From: Peribacillus sp. ACCC06369
GTDB lineage: Bacteria; Bacillota; Bacilli; Bacillales; DSM-1321
Length of the DNA stretch: 64,000 nucleotides
Direction of reading: 5' to 3'
Assembly (NCBI RefSeq): GCF_030348945.1
Contig: NZ_JAUCEN010000002.1
Coordinates: 4,526,001-4,590,000, forward strand
Each line of letters starts with the position of its first letter. Position 1 is the stretch's first letter. Below are positions 24,173-32,466 of this stretch, one piece after another. The position numbers and the translations under genes were made by a program. Below the pieces are notes generated by a model. It had not been told where the DNA came from and ran no database searches. It saw only the letters and a program-made list of their open reading frames with translations.

Positions 24173-24718
24173 TTATATTTTACCGATTATATTTCCAACA
24201 TTATCTAAGAAGTCTATATTTATGTTAGAGAAGTTCTTTTGATTATTATTGTTCATCAATATCCAAATTCTAGTTTTATCATTGAGCATAACAATATCTG
24301 CATCTATTCCATTAACTTTTATGGTCTTCGTTTCAGTAACTATATCTTTTGGTATGACACCGTGTAAAAGAATATCTTCATTTAACTCATCAACAACACT
24401 TGAATATGAATAACCTCTATCTTCATCTTGAGAATAATATGTTTGTTTCCAACCAAATTTCCCTTTTTCAAACTGTACTAATGAAACATTATTACCAACT
24501 TCAAATGGCACAAATGTATAATTACCAATTCGGTAAAATTCTTTATCGCCAATTTCATTTTGAGCAACTTCAGTCTTAAATTCGCTATTTATGAATTTTT
24601 CAAAGGCTTCATCGACAGTTTTAGAACTTAGATTTACAGTTTCTATACTTGCAAATATTGCATATATAAAAATCATTGATATGACAAAAATTGAGATTGT
24701 TTTTGTACGTCTCCCCAA
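24173..24718 (-). CDS. Membrane-anchored extracellular protein, unknown
   Basis: About 181 aa: basic N-terminus (GRRTKTISIF), one membrane segment (IFVISMIFIYAIFASIETV) and an extracellular domain of about 145 aa rich in beta-strand patterns (FYRIGNYTFVPFEVGNNVSL, FEKGKFGWKQTYYSQDEDRG, DADIVMLNDKTRIWILMNNN). I prefer the TTG at 24718 because GGGGGAAGAG precedes it; the frame opens at 24751. Function unknown. Confidence 0.7.
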   Translation of the reverse strand: MGRRTKTISIFVISMIFIYAIFASIETVNLSSKTVDEAFEKFINSEFKTEVAQNEIGDKEFYRIGNYTFVPFEVGNNVSLVQFEKGKFGWKQTYYSQDEDRGYSYSSVVDELNEDILLHGVIPKDIVTETKTIKVNGIDADIVMLNDKTRIWILMNNNNQKNFSNINIDFLDNVGNIIGKI

Positions 24719-24802
24719 ATTATCTCTTCCCCCATTATTTTTTATTTTCACTCTTAAATTTCTTGAATTAACTTATTGTTATTTTATCAGTTGTTCTTGT
24801 TA

Positions 24803-24882
24803 AACTAAACTGCCCCTTTAGTTCCATAAGCAAAGAGCTGCCTTAAAGAAAGCTCTGATCTTCAGCTACGCACCTGTTAGTT
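24803..24882 (-). repeat. PHP site
   Basis: Left box AACTAAACTGCCCCTTTAGTT, hairpin GAGCTGCC..GAAAGCTC, right box AGCTACGCACCTGTTAGTT. Confidence 0.9.
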
Positions 24883-24897
24883 GATTAAGGATGGTCT

Positions 24898-25146
24898 TTA
24901 CACCATTAGACTATCAAATAAAATTCCTGAAAAAATTAACACCATCCCAATAATGATATGGACTTTTTTTTCATTCACTTTTGAATTTTCTAAAATAGTA
25001 AAGATGATTCCAATTAGGCCAATATATACAACACTTCTTATAAAATAAGATGTATTTACAAGAAAAAGGTTAGGAAACTTTTGATAAAGACCAGATGTAA
25101 CACCCATAACAAACAAAAAAAGAGGAATTCTTAATTTCCAATACAT
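24898..25146 (-). CDS. Small membrane protein
   Basis: About 82 aa with three membrane segments (IPLFLFVMGVTSGLY, SVVYIGLIGIIFTIL, VHIIIGMVLIFSGILFDSL). The ATG at 25146 (MYWKLRIP) fits GGGGTGAAGAA; the frame opens at 25167. Family unknown. Cassette between two PHP sites. Confidence 0.6.
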   Translation of the reverse strand: MYWKLRIPLFLFVMGVTSGLYQKFPNLFLVNTSYFIRSVVYIGLIGIIFTILENSKVNEKKVHIIIGMVLIFSGILFDSLMV

Positions 25147-25221
25147 TTCTTCACCCCATTTAATCAAGGAAATTATTCCATTATTTTATCATTAATCAAT
25201 TCATAAATGAGTTATTAATGA

Positions 25222-25297
25222 ACTAAACTGCCCCGTTAGTGCCATAAGAAAAAGCTGCCTTAAAGACAGCTCCGATCTTCAGCTAACGCACCCATTT
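25222..25297 (-). repeat. PHP site, right outer arm decayed
   Basis: Left box AACTAAACTGCCCCGTTAGTG, hairpin AGCTGCC-TTAAA-GACAGCT, right box AGCTAACGCACCCATTTCTT. Confidence 0.9.
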
Positions 25298-25324
25298 CTT
25301 GAATAAGAAAAATTGCTTATGTGT

Positions 25325-25492
25325 TTATTTTCCACCTAAATCATTGAGTTGTTTTTTTATTTCTTTAAGTTCGGACCGAAAAGCCTTAACTTCTTTAGAA
25401 TTGTCAATCCCACTACTAATGGCATATTGAACAATAAAAAATAGAATAACTAAACCAACAAAGCCGTAAAAGATTGAAACTATAATACCCAT
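25325..25492 (-). CDS. 55-aa membrane protein
   Basis: One membrane segment (GIIVSIFYGFVGLVILFFIV) followed by a charged amphipathic tail (SKEVKAFRSELKEIKKQLND). The ATG at 25492 has AGGGGAGC upstream. The open frame extends to 25621 but that part is PHP sequence and leader. Phage-shock or YqzE-type small proteins have similar layout; no family assigned. Confidence 0.7.
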   Translation of the reverse strand: MGIIVSIFYGFVGLVILFFIVQYAISSGIDNSKEVKAFRSELKEIKKQLNDLGGK

Positions 25493-25577
25493 AATTTTAG
25501 CTCCCCTAATAAAATTCATTAATTTAACGTTACCATAAATTAGTAAAATAGTTGAACTTTTAACATAGCACTTCTTC

Positions 25578-25656
25578 AAGTAACCTGCCCCTTTAGTTCC
25601 ATAAGAAAGAGCTGCCTTCAAACAGCTCCGATCTTCAGCTAACGCACCTGTTAGTT
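25578..25656 (-). repeat. PHP site
   Basis: Left box AAGTAACCTGCCCCTTTAGTT, hairpin GAGCTGCC..AACAGCTC, right box AGCTAACGCACCTGTTAGTT. Confidence 0.92.
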
Positions 25657-25693
25657 AAATGAAGAAAGCAGCTAGCAGATTGGATTTTCCCCT

Positions 25694-26377
25694 CTAAAGT
25701 TTATATTTTTTAAAAGTTTTATTTGGCGGAAGACCTACCGTTTCATCAGGCACATAACATTCTCTATCATGATAAGGCATTTCTAACTCTTCCCATTCAA
25801 AATTATCTTCAACGCATTTGATGAATAAATCATATCCCTCGCCATCAGAAGGCATTAAACCTAATCTTGTTTCGTCATGCTTCAAGGCAACATCAATTGC
25901 CTCTTTTAATTCCAATAAAGCTGTTCGATTGGCAATAAGGTAAGCGTTGCTATGCCACATTTGTTGACCAAAAATATGGCACAAGGGCATAGGTTCATCC
26001 TCATCATAAAAACTATTGTTATATACATGGTTTAAATGTTCGAATACCTCTTCAGGACTATCTACATCTAAATAAACGTCCATGCCACTTTCCCAATACC
26101 TTTGTCCTCCGCCCCTAAACTGCGTAACAAAGTCATCATATAAATCATTGTTTTCCACAAACAAATATCTTAACAAGTCATCTTCTAAATCCTCGAAATA
26201 ATAACAGTGAATTTGTTTTTCATCCCTTTTATAAATAAAATGATAAAGATTACTTACCATTTTTTTATTCCCCGACAATTCAAAGTTATATTTCTTTGCC
26301 TTTTTAGGCTTTAATACTCCATTGACAAAAGGTGTCTCTGGAATATAAATAGCTGTAAATAGCTTTTCATTAGCCAT
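25694..26377 (-). CDS. Hypothetical acidic protein
   Basis: 227-aa soluble acidic protein, not recognised. Aromatic-rich segments: FELSGNKKMVSNLYHFIYKR, IHCYYFEDLEDDLLRYLF, GGGQRYWESGMDVYLDVDSP, MPLCHIFGQQMWHSNAYLIA. The C-terminal half has alternating helices with many Asp and Glu. Good start (AAGAGGTGATTAAAAATG). Size, acidity and solitary position resemble immunity proteins of contact-dependent toxins, but no toxin gene is adjacent. Confidence 0.65.
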   Translation of the reverse strand: MANEKLFTAIYIPETPFVNGVLKPKKAKKYNFELSGNKKMVSNLYHFIYKRDEKQIHCYYFEDLEDDLLRYLFVENNDLYDDFVTQFRGGGQRYWESGMDVYLDVDSPEEVFEHLNHVYNNSFYDEDEPMPLCHIFGQQMWHSNAYLIANRTALLELKEAIDVALKHDETRLGLMPSDGEGYDLFIKCVEDNFEWEELEMPYHDRECYVPDETVGLPPNKTFKKYKL

Positions 26378-26419
26378 TTTTAATCACCTCTTAACATCTT
26401 ATTATACCTTCATATCCTT

Positions 26420-26493
26420 AAGTAATCTGCCCCAATAGTTCGAAAAGGAGCTGCTGATCAGCTCCTGATATTGAAGTAACGCACCCGTTAGTT
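26420..26493 (-). repeat. PHP site, GGAGCTG-type hairpin
   Basis: Left box AAGTAATCTGCCCCAATAGTT, perfect hairpin AGGAGCTGCTGATCAGCTCCT, right box AAGTAACGCACCCGTTAGTT. The hairpin sequence class differs from its neighbours. Confidence 0.9.
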
Positions 26494-26524
26494 AAACAAG
26501 ATGCTTAAGCAATTATCTTAACTT

Positions 26525-27337
26525 TTATTGTTGGGAGGAAATGAGTTCGGTTAAAACTTTCTCGGTGTCCTCATTTACATCCACCTTAATCCAATGTTTG
26601 TCGTAAAAAACGATTTTTTCTTGTCCATCATCTATATAGAAAGAATCTCCTTCATATTCTACACCTGAAATCTCAACTATTGGATGTTCGTGTTTGGGTT
26701 TGCATAAACACATATTACCCTTTAAAGTTCTGAAAATATTTAGAAATTTAGGTAGAAATTCTTTCTTTACTGGAACAGTGGGAGTATAATGACGATTCCT
26801 CACTTTAAGCCCTGTATTTCGTTCCTCTATCCAAATCTCATAGTAATCTTCTTTATTAAAATCTCCTTTTCCCGTGTCACTTAGATAATATTTATAATAC
26901 TTATTTGTAATCTTCTCGATGTGTTTTAATGACGTCAATTCTTCACCATATAAAAGAACGACTTTTATTTCCATTGAGGAAGGGGCTTCCAATAAAATCT
27001 TCTCATACGACTTTATTTCGTTCCAAAGTGCGTTAATTTTTAACGAATTTGTTTCAGAGTCTAATTCAACGAAGGTACTCAATAAAGCCCTTTTTGTCTC
27101 AATTTCTGTATCAGTTTGACTAAGGATATTTCTTTTATCTCTATACATAATAAGATTTTCTTTAAAATTCTTTCTTGCTTCCGTTAGTGAGTGATCCCCA
27201 TTTGGTCCGCCCCAAACTTCATCTGCATATGGGTCAAATTGCCCATCATCTTCCCAATGACAAAGTTCACATATCTCAAAATTCCCACGTTCCCCCAATG
27301 TTGGAAATCCACAACAAGGACATTTTTCACGTTGCAC
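26525..27337 (-). CDS. CPCC-type cysteine-rich protein with C-terminal extension
   Basis: 270 aa, GTG start. The N-terminus EKCPCCGFPTLGERGNFEIC, then ELCHWEDDGQFDPYAD, GGPNGDHSLTEARKNF is a CPCC domain, a small zinc-binding unit (two C-x-x-C pairs) common in toxin-immunity and accessory loci. From about residue 110 a second domain follows, with YYEIWIEERNTGLKVRNRHY and repeated short beta-strands, which I do not recognise. A fusion of CPCC to a second module suggests a two-part binding protein. Cassette between the GGAGCTG-type site and the intron-2 site. Confidence 0.8.
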   Translation of the reverse strand: MQREKCPCCGFPTLGERGNFEICELCHWEDDGQFDPYADEVWGGPNGDHSLTEARKNFKENLIMYRDKRNILSQTDTEIETKRALLSTFVELDSETNSLKINALWNEIKSYEKILLEAPSSMEIKVVLLYGEELTSLKHIEKITNKYYKYYLSDTGKGDFNKEDYYEIWIEERNTGLKVRNRHYTPTVPVKKEFLPKFLNIFRTLKGNMCLCKPKHEHPIVEISGVEYEGDSFYIDDGQEKIVFYDKHWIKVDVNEDTEKVLTELISSQQ

Positions 27338-27407
27338 TTGAATCCCACCCTAATTGTTTAATCAAAATAATATCAAATTCTGCTTAGTTGTTTAAACATT
27401 CTTGTTC

Positions 27408-27434
27408 AACTAAACCGCCCCGTTAGTTCCGTAA
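27408..27434 (-). repeat. PHP site, left half, interrupted by intron 2
   Basis: Left box AACTAAACCGCCCCGTTAGTT plus CCGTAA; continues at 29323. Confidence 0.92.
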
Positions 27435-29322
27435 ATCGAGTAGGAGGAGGCGCCTAGCCTCCGACCTCTCACACCACCGTACATACCGTTCGGTATACGG
27501 CGGTTCAGTTTAAGTCTGACGTAGTTTTGTATATCGTTCATATAGATTTACTAACCCTTGGTGGTGCCAATAAACATTATTAAGGGTTTTGTCTAGAATA
27601 GGACTATGCGCTATGCGCCAATAACCCTTTCTGCTATTTCCCCATTCATACGCTTTTCCAAATGGGGCGCCTAATCCTTTGAGTTTCCTCACTCTCGTTC
27701 TTGGCAATTTCCATTGCTTCCATAGGCACATCCTGAGTCTTCTTCGAATCCATGAATCTAAATTCTTCAAAACGTTCGGAGTATCAATGAGGGCGAAATA
27801 ACCCATCCAACCTCTAAGGTATTGCTTTAACTTATTTATTCGGAGTTTCATGGGTTTCGGTAATTTTCTCGAGGTCATTTCCCTGATTCGTTTCTTTACT
27901 CTCTTCACCGTTTGTTTAGCCAGTAGAACCTTCGGGTTCTTCTTTGACTTCGTGAAACTAAAACCGAGAAACGTTCTGTTCCAAGGGCGATCATACTTCG
28001 ACTTCTCGTAGTTGACCTTTAGCTTCAGTTTATTTTCAATGAAGCTTGAGATATTTCCCATTGCACGTTTGGCGGCTTTTCGTGTCTTCACAAAGATAGT
28101 ACTGTCATCCGCATACCTTACGAATCGAAGATTGCGTTTCTCTAGTTCTTTATCTAAATCGTCTAACATGATATTAGATAATAAAGGACTTAACGGACCT
28201 CCTTGCGGAGTTCCCTCCTCACTTTTATGAAAAAGTCCGCCTATCATAATGCCTGCTTGAAGGAATCTACGAATCAGTTTGAGAACTCGTTTATCTTCAA
28301 TTTTCCGCTCTAACATTCCCATGAGCTTGTCATGATTCACTTTATCGAAGAACTTCTCCAAGTCCATATCCACTACCCATGTATAACCTTCGGTTATATA
28401 GGACTTTGCCTTTCGAACCGCCTGGTGCCCTTGTTTGTTAGGGCGAAAACCATAGCTATTCTCCGAAAAGGTTGAGTCATATATCCTGGTTAATATTTGG
28501 GCAATGGCTTGTTGAATGAAACGGTCTAGAACGGTTGGAATACCCAATAGCCGAACTCCGCCGTTTGGTTTCGGGATTTCGATACGACGGACGGGCTTCG
28601 GTTGATAGGTACCCTGTAAAAGGGCAGTTTTCATGTTGTACCATTCGGTTGCGAGGTGCGGTCTCAGGTTTTGAACCGGCATTCCATCTACACCATGGCT
28701 TCCCTTATTTCTTTCTACACGCTTCAATGCCTGTATTAAGTTTTCCCTCTCTAGTATCTGTTCCATTAACATCGTTGATATCCTTTCTACGTGGATAAAT
28801 GGTCTATTTGTGCCTTTATCTGCTCCACCCTTTTGAAGTTCCCCGTGTATTCACCACATCTTCCTTCAAATAAGTTCCGTTAGGAATTGTTTGCTTCTTC
28901 GCAGATAACGAACGCCTAGTATTCATCCTCCTTAATCTGTTCGGTCCTTCCTTATCTTCTCGAGTAGACAAGTACTATGACCTCTGCTGACTTCTGATGA
29001 TTCAGCTGTCCATCACTGGACAGGTTACCAAGTGTACTTGGCTGTCATCAGACCTCCCCGGGTAAGAGTGCAATCTTTCCCTCCATCTATCTGCTTCATT
29101 TACTCTGTACCACCTTCGGCAGTAAGGACTTTGTTTTGTTTCGCAAACTCATCCAATGATACCTAGCCTTATATGAAGTTCGTGTTCCTCAGACCGAAGG
29201 TTTGCCGCTTGCTTCCTTCAGATTGCACGTCACCGTGGACACCCTTGCATTAAGCTAACCACTACTACTGCCTTCATGGTTCGGGACTTTCACCCTATAG
29301 ATTGCACCCATGCCGGGCGCAC
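27435..29322 (-). mobile_element. Group IIC intron, copy 2 (1888 bp)
   Basis: Same ends, length and orientation as copy 1. It differs from copy 1 at about eight positions, including Q to K in the encoded protein. Here the 5' exon hairpin is of the GGTTGCCGCAGCAACC class, so the intron accepted a different hairpin sequence at the equivalent position. Confidence 0.93.
27510..28772 (-). CDS. ltrA: Group II intron reverse transcriptase/maturase
   Basis: 420 aa, the same protein as in copy 1 apart from TYQPKPV in place of TYQPQPV. The catalytic YADD, the FGFRP-like block (YGFRPNKQG) and the maturase domain are intact, so this copy should be active. Confidence 0.95.
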   Translation of the reverse strand: MLMEQILERENLIQALKRVERNKGSHGVDGMPVQNLRPHLATEWYNMKTALLQGTYQPKPVRRIEIPKPNGGVRLLGIPTVLDRFIQQAIAQILTRIYDSTFSENSYGFRPNKQGHQAVRKAKSYITEGYTWVVDMDLEKFFDKVNHDKLMGMLERKIEDKRVLKLIRRFLQAGIMIGGLFHKSEEGTPQGGPLSPLLSNIMLDDLDKELEKRNLRFVRYADDSTIFVKTRKAAKRAMGNISSFIENKLKLKVNYEKSKYDRPWNRTFLGFSFTKSKKNPKVLLAKQTVKRVKKRIREMTSRKLPKPMKLRINKLKQYLRGWMGYFALIDTPNVLKNLDSWIRRRLRMCLWKQWKLPRTRVRKLKGLGAPFGKAYEWGNSRKGYWRIAHSPILDKTLNNVYWHHQGLVNLYERYTKLRQT

Positions 29323-29371
29323 GAAAAAGGTTGCCGCAGCAACCCTTTGTTAAACTATCGCACCTGTAGTT
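29323..29371 (-). repeat. PHP site, right half, after intron 2
   Basis: GAAAAA, hairpin GGTTGCCGCAGCAACC, right box AACTATCGCACCTGTAGTT with one base lost. Confidence 0.9.
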
Positions 29372-29425
29372 CATTTAAAAATCTCTTTTTTTATAATTGT
29401 AATAGGATGAAAATATCGTTTAGTC

Positions 29426-29641
29426 CTATGAATTTGTGGTAAGTTTTAAATGTTTATCCCCCAGGATAGTGATATTTATATTCCATCTTGGATGCATTAC
29501 TAAATTGTTATTTTCATCAAACTCTAAAGCAATATGAATTTCATCATCTTCATTTGTAAGTACAGCCATTCTTTTATTTTCCTTATCTATATAAGGCTTT
29601 AAACTTTCTACCATATCTATTTGCCAATCAAAAAAGTTCAT
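29426..29641 (-). CDS. Hypothetical 71-aa protein
   Basis: Small acidic protein: MNFFDWQIDMVESLKPYIDK, then RMAVLTNEDDEIHIALEFDE, NNNLVMHPRWNINITILGDK. One helix followed by about four beta-strands. TTGGAGGC before the start. Not recognised. Cassette gene. Confidence 0.65.
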   Translation of the reverse strand: MNFFDWQIDMVESLKPYIDKENKRMAVLTNEDDEIHIALEFDENNNLVMHPRWNINITILGDKHLKLTTNS

Positions 29642-29698
29642 CCTTCTGCCTCCAATGTTTATTAAGATTTTGAGTCTAGCTTATCACAATTTTTATTG

Positions 29699-29778
29699 AA
29701 CTAACCTGCCCCTTTAGTTCCATAAGAAAAGGAGCTGCTGATCAGCTCCTGGTCAATGAAATAAAGCACCCGTTAGTT
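29699..29778 (-). repeat. PHP site, GGAGCTG-type hairpin
   Basis: Left box AACTAACCTGCCCCTTTAGTT, hairpin AGGAGCTGCTGATCAGCTCCT, right box ATAAAGCACCCGTTAGTT. Confidence 0.93.
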
Positions 29779-29790
29779 AGAGAATCTCTA

Positions 29791-30048
29791 TCACTTCATA
29801 TATTTGTAATAAAGATTTACTAAGGAAAAGTAAACTAAAGCAGAACCAAAAATAAAAAATAAGAACTCCTTTACCTTTTTCGCTTCCATCTTTAAATCTT
29901 CATTGTAAAAAAGTTGCATGTTTTCGTTTATAGAAATAGGAGTCGTAAAAATTGATAATATTAATGCAAGAACAGCGAAAACCCCATATATATTTAGCAC
30001 TGTTCTTAAAGTAATTTCCTTTTTTGAAACCAAACTCCTCCCCCCCAT
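29791..30048 (-). CDS. Small membrane protein
   Basis: Up to 85 aa with two membrane segments (LNIYGVFAVLALILSIF and EFLFFIFGSALVYFSLVNLY) and a polar loop between them (NENMQLFYNEDLKMEAKKVK). The start is uncertain: GGGGGGAGGAG, which looks like the ribosome binding site, lies inside the first codons of the open frame, and no ATG follows at normal spacing. Family unknown. Confidence 0.6.
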   Translation of the reverse strand: MGGRSLVSKKEITLRTVLNIYGVFAVLALILSIFTTPISINENMQLFYNEDLKMEAKKVKEFLFFIFGSALVYFSLVNLYYKYMK

Positions 30049-30117
30049 TTTTCATAATGATTAAATAACTATACGAATAGACACAAGAGAAAGTTTCTTA
30101 ACAACTGGAAGTTAATG

Positions 30118-30194
30118 AACTAAACTGCCCCGTTAGTTCCACAAGAAAAAGGTTGCCGCAGCCCCCCTTTGTTAAACTAACGCACCCTTAGTTT
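30118..30194 (-). repeat. PHP site
   Basis: Left box AACTAAACTGCCCCGTTAGTT, hairpin GGTTGCCGCAGCCCCCC (second arm mutated), right box AACTAACGCACCCTTAGTT. Confidence 0.9.
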
Positions 30195-30347
30195 AATAAG
30201 AAAAGACTATGTTAAAGTTCTCGGGTGTTTTTGAATTATTGTAGTGATTGGATTTGGAATATTAATTATTCTAGGGAATATAAATGATTAATTTTCTATG
30301 ATACTATTTACTATAGTTTGTTTACCAGTTGAGGAGGGAGGGAAGGA

Positions 30348-30785
30348 ATGAATCGGAACTTCCGTAATACCATATTCTATTTACTGATCTTTTTGGTCAT
30401 CATTGGAATTGTAATCATCTTTAATAATAACAATGAATCAACAGAGAAAATGACCCAAGATGAGTTCTATAATCATTTGGAGAGTGGGGACATTACATCA
30501 CTAACGATGCAGCCCGAAAGCAGTGAATTTAAAATCATTTGGAAGCTTAAGGGGGATGATGAAAACAAGAACTTTGTGACGCACGTGCCATTCAGTGAAT
30601 ATTCACAGAGTCGAATTAATGATGCCGTAACTAAATTAGGTAAAGGCATCATCACTGTTGAACCTCCAGAAAAGACAAGTGGCTGGGTGACATTTTTCAC
30701 TTCCATTATTCCATTTGTAATCATTTTCATCCTGTTTTTCTTTATTTTTCTGTTTGTAGCTGTAAGAAAAAAATGGAAGGGATGA
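30348..30785 (+). CDS. Stand-alone FtsH N-terminal domain protein
   Basis: 145 aa closely resembling residues 1-135 of Bacillus FtsH: TM1 (FRNTIFYLLIFLVIIGIVII), the extracytoplasmic FtsH_ext domain (MTQDEFYNHLESGDITSLTM, FVTHVPFSEY), and the highly FtsH-like TSGWVTFFTSIIPFVIIFIL as TM2. It then ends in VAVRKKWKG instead of entering the AAA+ and zinc-protease domains. Own strong ribosome binding site GAGGAGGGAGGG and own terminator, so it looks like a deliberate gene, not debris. It could enter FtsH hexamers and modulate them; that is inference. Confidence 0.85.
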   Translation: MNRNFRNTIFYLLIFLVIIGIVIIFNNNNESTEKMTQDEFYNHLESGDITSLTMQPESSEFKIIWKLKGDDENKNFVTHVPFSEYSQSRINDAVTKLGKGIITVEPPEKTSGWVTFFTSIIPFVIIFILFFFIFLFVAVRKKWKG

Positions 30786-30807
30786 AAATACATATACATA
30801 AAAAAAG

Positions 30808-30844
30808 TAAACTCGCTTTCCATATGGACTTTGCGAGTTTTTTT
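30808..30844 (+). terminator. Rho-independent terminator
   Basis: AAACTCGC/GCGAGTTT stem followed by TTTT, behind the FtsH-like gene. Confidence 0.85.
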
Positions 30845-30880
30845 ACATTGTTTTTGTGAGTCAACCTTTATCTAGCCTAA

Positions 30881-30923
30881 TAAAAGAAAAGGATGGCTTA
30901 TTAAAGTAACGCACCTGTTAGTT
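30881..30923 (-). repeat. PHP site, left box and first hairpin arm lost
   Basis: TAAAAGAAAAGGATGGCTT, then right box AAGTAACGCACCTGTTAGTT. Confidence 0.75.
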
Positions 30924-30958
30924 CATTAACTCCCTATTTTATCAACTGTATACATGAG

Positions 30959-31393
30959 CTACTCACTGTTTAGAATAAGATCTCTTGATTTAGCGTCATA
31001 AATCTTATAACTTACTTCAAACTCATGATTCTTTGTGACGGTGACCTCACAATAATAGGGAACTGCCCTTCCATAGGCATCCAGGTCAGGAATATCCTCA
31101 AAATAAAATTGCTCGTCAGTAACCGGCATTTCAAATGACGCTTCGCTGGAGCGCCCAGAAGAACTTATCTCGATGATGCAACTTCCTTTTACAACATCAT
31201 ACTCTTTAAATAGCATATATTTTAGGCTAGGGAGAGTTATAACTAACATTAATCCGCCTAATATTAATGCAGAAAGTGCTTTAAACGTATCGAAAAAAGT
31301 AAATTCTTTTTCAATGTACATAGAAATAAACACAAAAATACTAAAGAAAAATAACACTACACCAATTATTAGTAAACCATAATACATTTTCAT
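30959..31393 (-). CDS. Membrane protein, unknown
   Basis: 144 aa with two or three N-terminal membrane segments (YYGLLIIGVVLFFFSIFVFI, FKALSALILGGLMLVITLPS) and an acidic C-terminal domain with beta pattern (EASFEMPVTDEQFYFEDIPD, YYCEVTVTKNHEFEVSYKIY). The second ATG at 31387 fits AAGAAGGATGAA better than the first. A truncated copy of its 3' end lies at 18.2 kb. Function unknown. Confidence 0.65.
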   Translation of the reverse strand: MKMYYGLLIIGVVLFFFSIFVFISMYIEKEFTFFDTFKALSALILGGLMLVITLPSLKYMLFKEYDVVKGSCIIEISSSGRSSEASFEMPVTDEQFYFEDIPDLDAYGRAVPYYCEVTVTKNHEFEVSYKIYDAKSRDLILNSE

Positions 31394-31611
31394 CCTTCTT
31401 CCTATACTGATTGAATAATAATATTTATTATATTTATACGTATTTTCATTTGTATCGTTTCACATTCTTACCATCTGTCCTTTTTTAAACTTAATGAATA
31501 CCGAAATATTAAAAGATGATGCGACCTTCCAATCACACCATCTCTTTTTAAATAACTTTATTATTTTTTAATCAACTTTTATTCGTGAACATATCCTCTT
31601 AGAAACTATTA
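31394..31611. other. Intergenic
   Basis: AT-rich stretch with a weak hairpin (AAAGATG..CATCTCTTT, about 31513-31552). No gene seen. Confidence 0.4.
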
Positions 31612-31738
31612 TACTATCCTGCCCCGGTAGTTCCATAAGAAAAGAGCTGCCTTAAAAAAGCTCCGATTTTCAGCTAACGCACCCGTGAGTTCATTATGAA
31701 AAACGATACCTCTTATTGAAGTATCGCACTCGTTAGTT
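31612..31738 (-). repeat. Composite PHP: box-hairpin-box-hairpin-box
   Basis: A complete PHP site (TACTATCCTGCCCCGGTAGTT, hairpin, AGCTAACGCACCCGTGAGTT) is followed after about 7 bp by a second hairpin CGATACCTCTTATTGAAGTATCG and a further box half CGCACTCGTTAGTT. The middle box serves both units; no gene lies between them. Confidence 0.85.
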
Positions 31739-31762
31739 TAAAAAAAGAACATCATTAATCAA

Positions 31763-32068
31763 TTAAATGGTTCTTTTTAATTTTCTTTTCTTATTTAAAT
31801 CTGTAATTAATATTAAAACTAAGATTATCAGGCTTATTCCAAGTATAATTGCACCTACCATACTTACTCCCATTCCTGCAAATCCCCCAATTAACATCAA
31901 ACCAATAAGATGCGTTATGATACCTAAATTCACAAGAACCAATGGAGAAATATATATCTTTCTCTTGTTCTTGATTACCCAAAACAAACCCCAAATACTT
32001 AGTAATGAAATAGCAATAGGAAAATAGATAAATAGAACTGAAGTAAACAGGGCTAACCCTCCCAACAT
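31763..32068 (-). CDS. Small membrane protein
   Basis: Up to 101 aa with four hydrophobic segments (LFIYFPIAISLLSIWGLFWV, PLVLVNLGIITHLIGLMLIG, GMGVSMVGAIILGISLIILV). The best ribosome binding site (GGGAGGG) lies inside the first codons, so the real start may be a CTG or TTG a few codons later. Not recognised. Cassette gene. Confidence 0.6.
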   Translation of the reverse strand: MLGGLALFTSVLFIYFPIAISLLSIWGLFWVIKNKRKIYISPLVLVNLGIITHLIGLMLIGGFAGMGVSMVGAIILGISLIILVLILITDLNKKRKLKRTI

Positions 32069-32146
32069 TTGTGAGTTTTACCTTATTATATGTCTACTTC
32101 ACACTCACCTTACTTATTTTTACATAAAATTACATTTCTTTATTTG

Positions 32147-32208
32147 AACTAATCTGCCCCGTTAGTTCCGTAAGAAAAACGATTCTTATTAAAGAATCGC
32201 TCCCTTTT
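32147..32208 (-). repeat. PHP site, right box lost
   Basis: Left box AACTAATCTGCCCCGTTAGTT, linker CCGTAAGAAAAA, hairpin CGATTCTTATTAAAGAATCG. The right box is replaced by the flank of a GC-rich hairpin element. Confidence 0.87.
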
Positions 32209-32243
32209 ATTGAATAAGAATATTCTTCAAATCGAGACGGATT

Positions 32244-32370
32244 GGCATATAACGTTTTCGCATTCAGGCTCGCAGGGTTGTCGCCTGAATCTGGCTTCCC
32301 TGTTCCTTCTCCTGGCGACCAAGGGGCTCGGAGAGTCCCGCAGCGTGAATGCTGTGTTATATGGCGTGCC
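32244..32370 (-). repeat. GC-rich hairpin element behind the VOC gene
   Basis: About 127 bp, clearly richer in G and C than its surroundings. Outer arms GGCATATAAC and GTTATATGGC, inner arms CGCATTCAGGCTCGCAGGG and CCCGCAGCGTGAATGC (imperfect), and a further pair GTCGCC/GGCGAC. It forms a long interrupted hairpin immediately 3' of the VOC gene. Unrelated in sequence to PHP sites but similar in position and architecture. Either a MITE-like element or a foreign attC-like site carried with the gene. Confidence 0.65.
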
Positions 32371-32466
32371 CTACTTCTTCGAGATACTTTCACACTGCTT
32401 TTCTGTTTCAATTTTTACTTCAGTAATGTATATTTCAGTAAAGGCTTTTTATAAAACGTCACTTAC

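Noticed and set aside
30348..30785. Truncated ftsH pseudogene
   Set aside because: Has its own start signals, a specific basic C-terminus and a terminator, and no trace of ATPase sequence follows; treated as a gene, with truncation kept as alternative.
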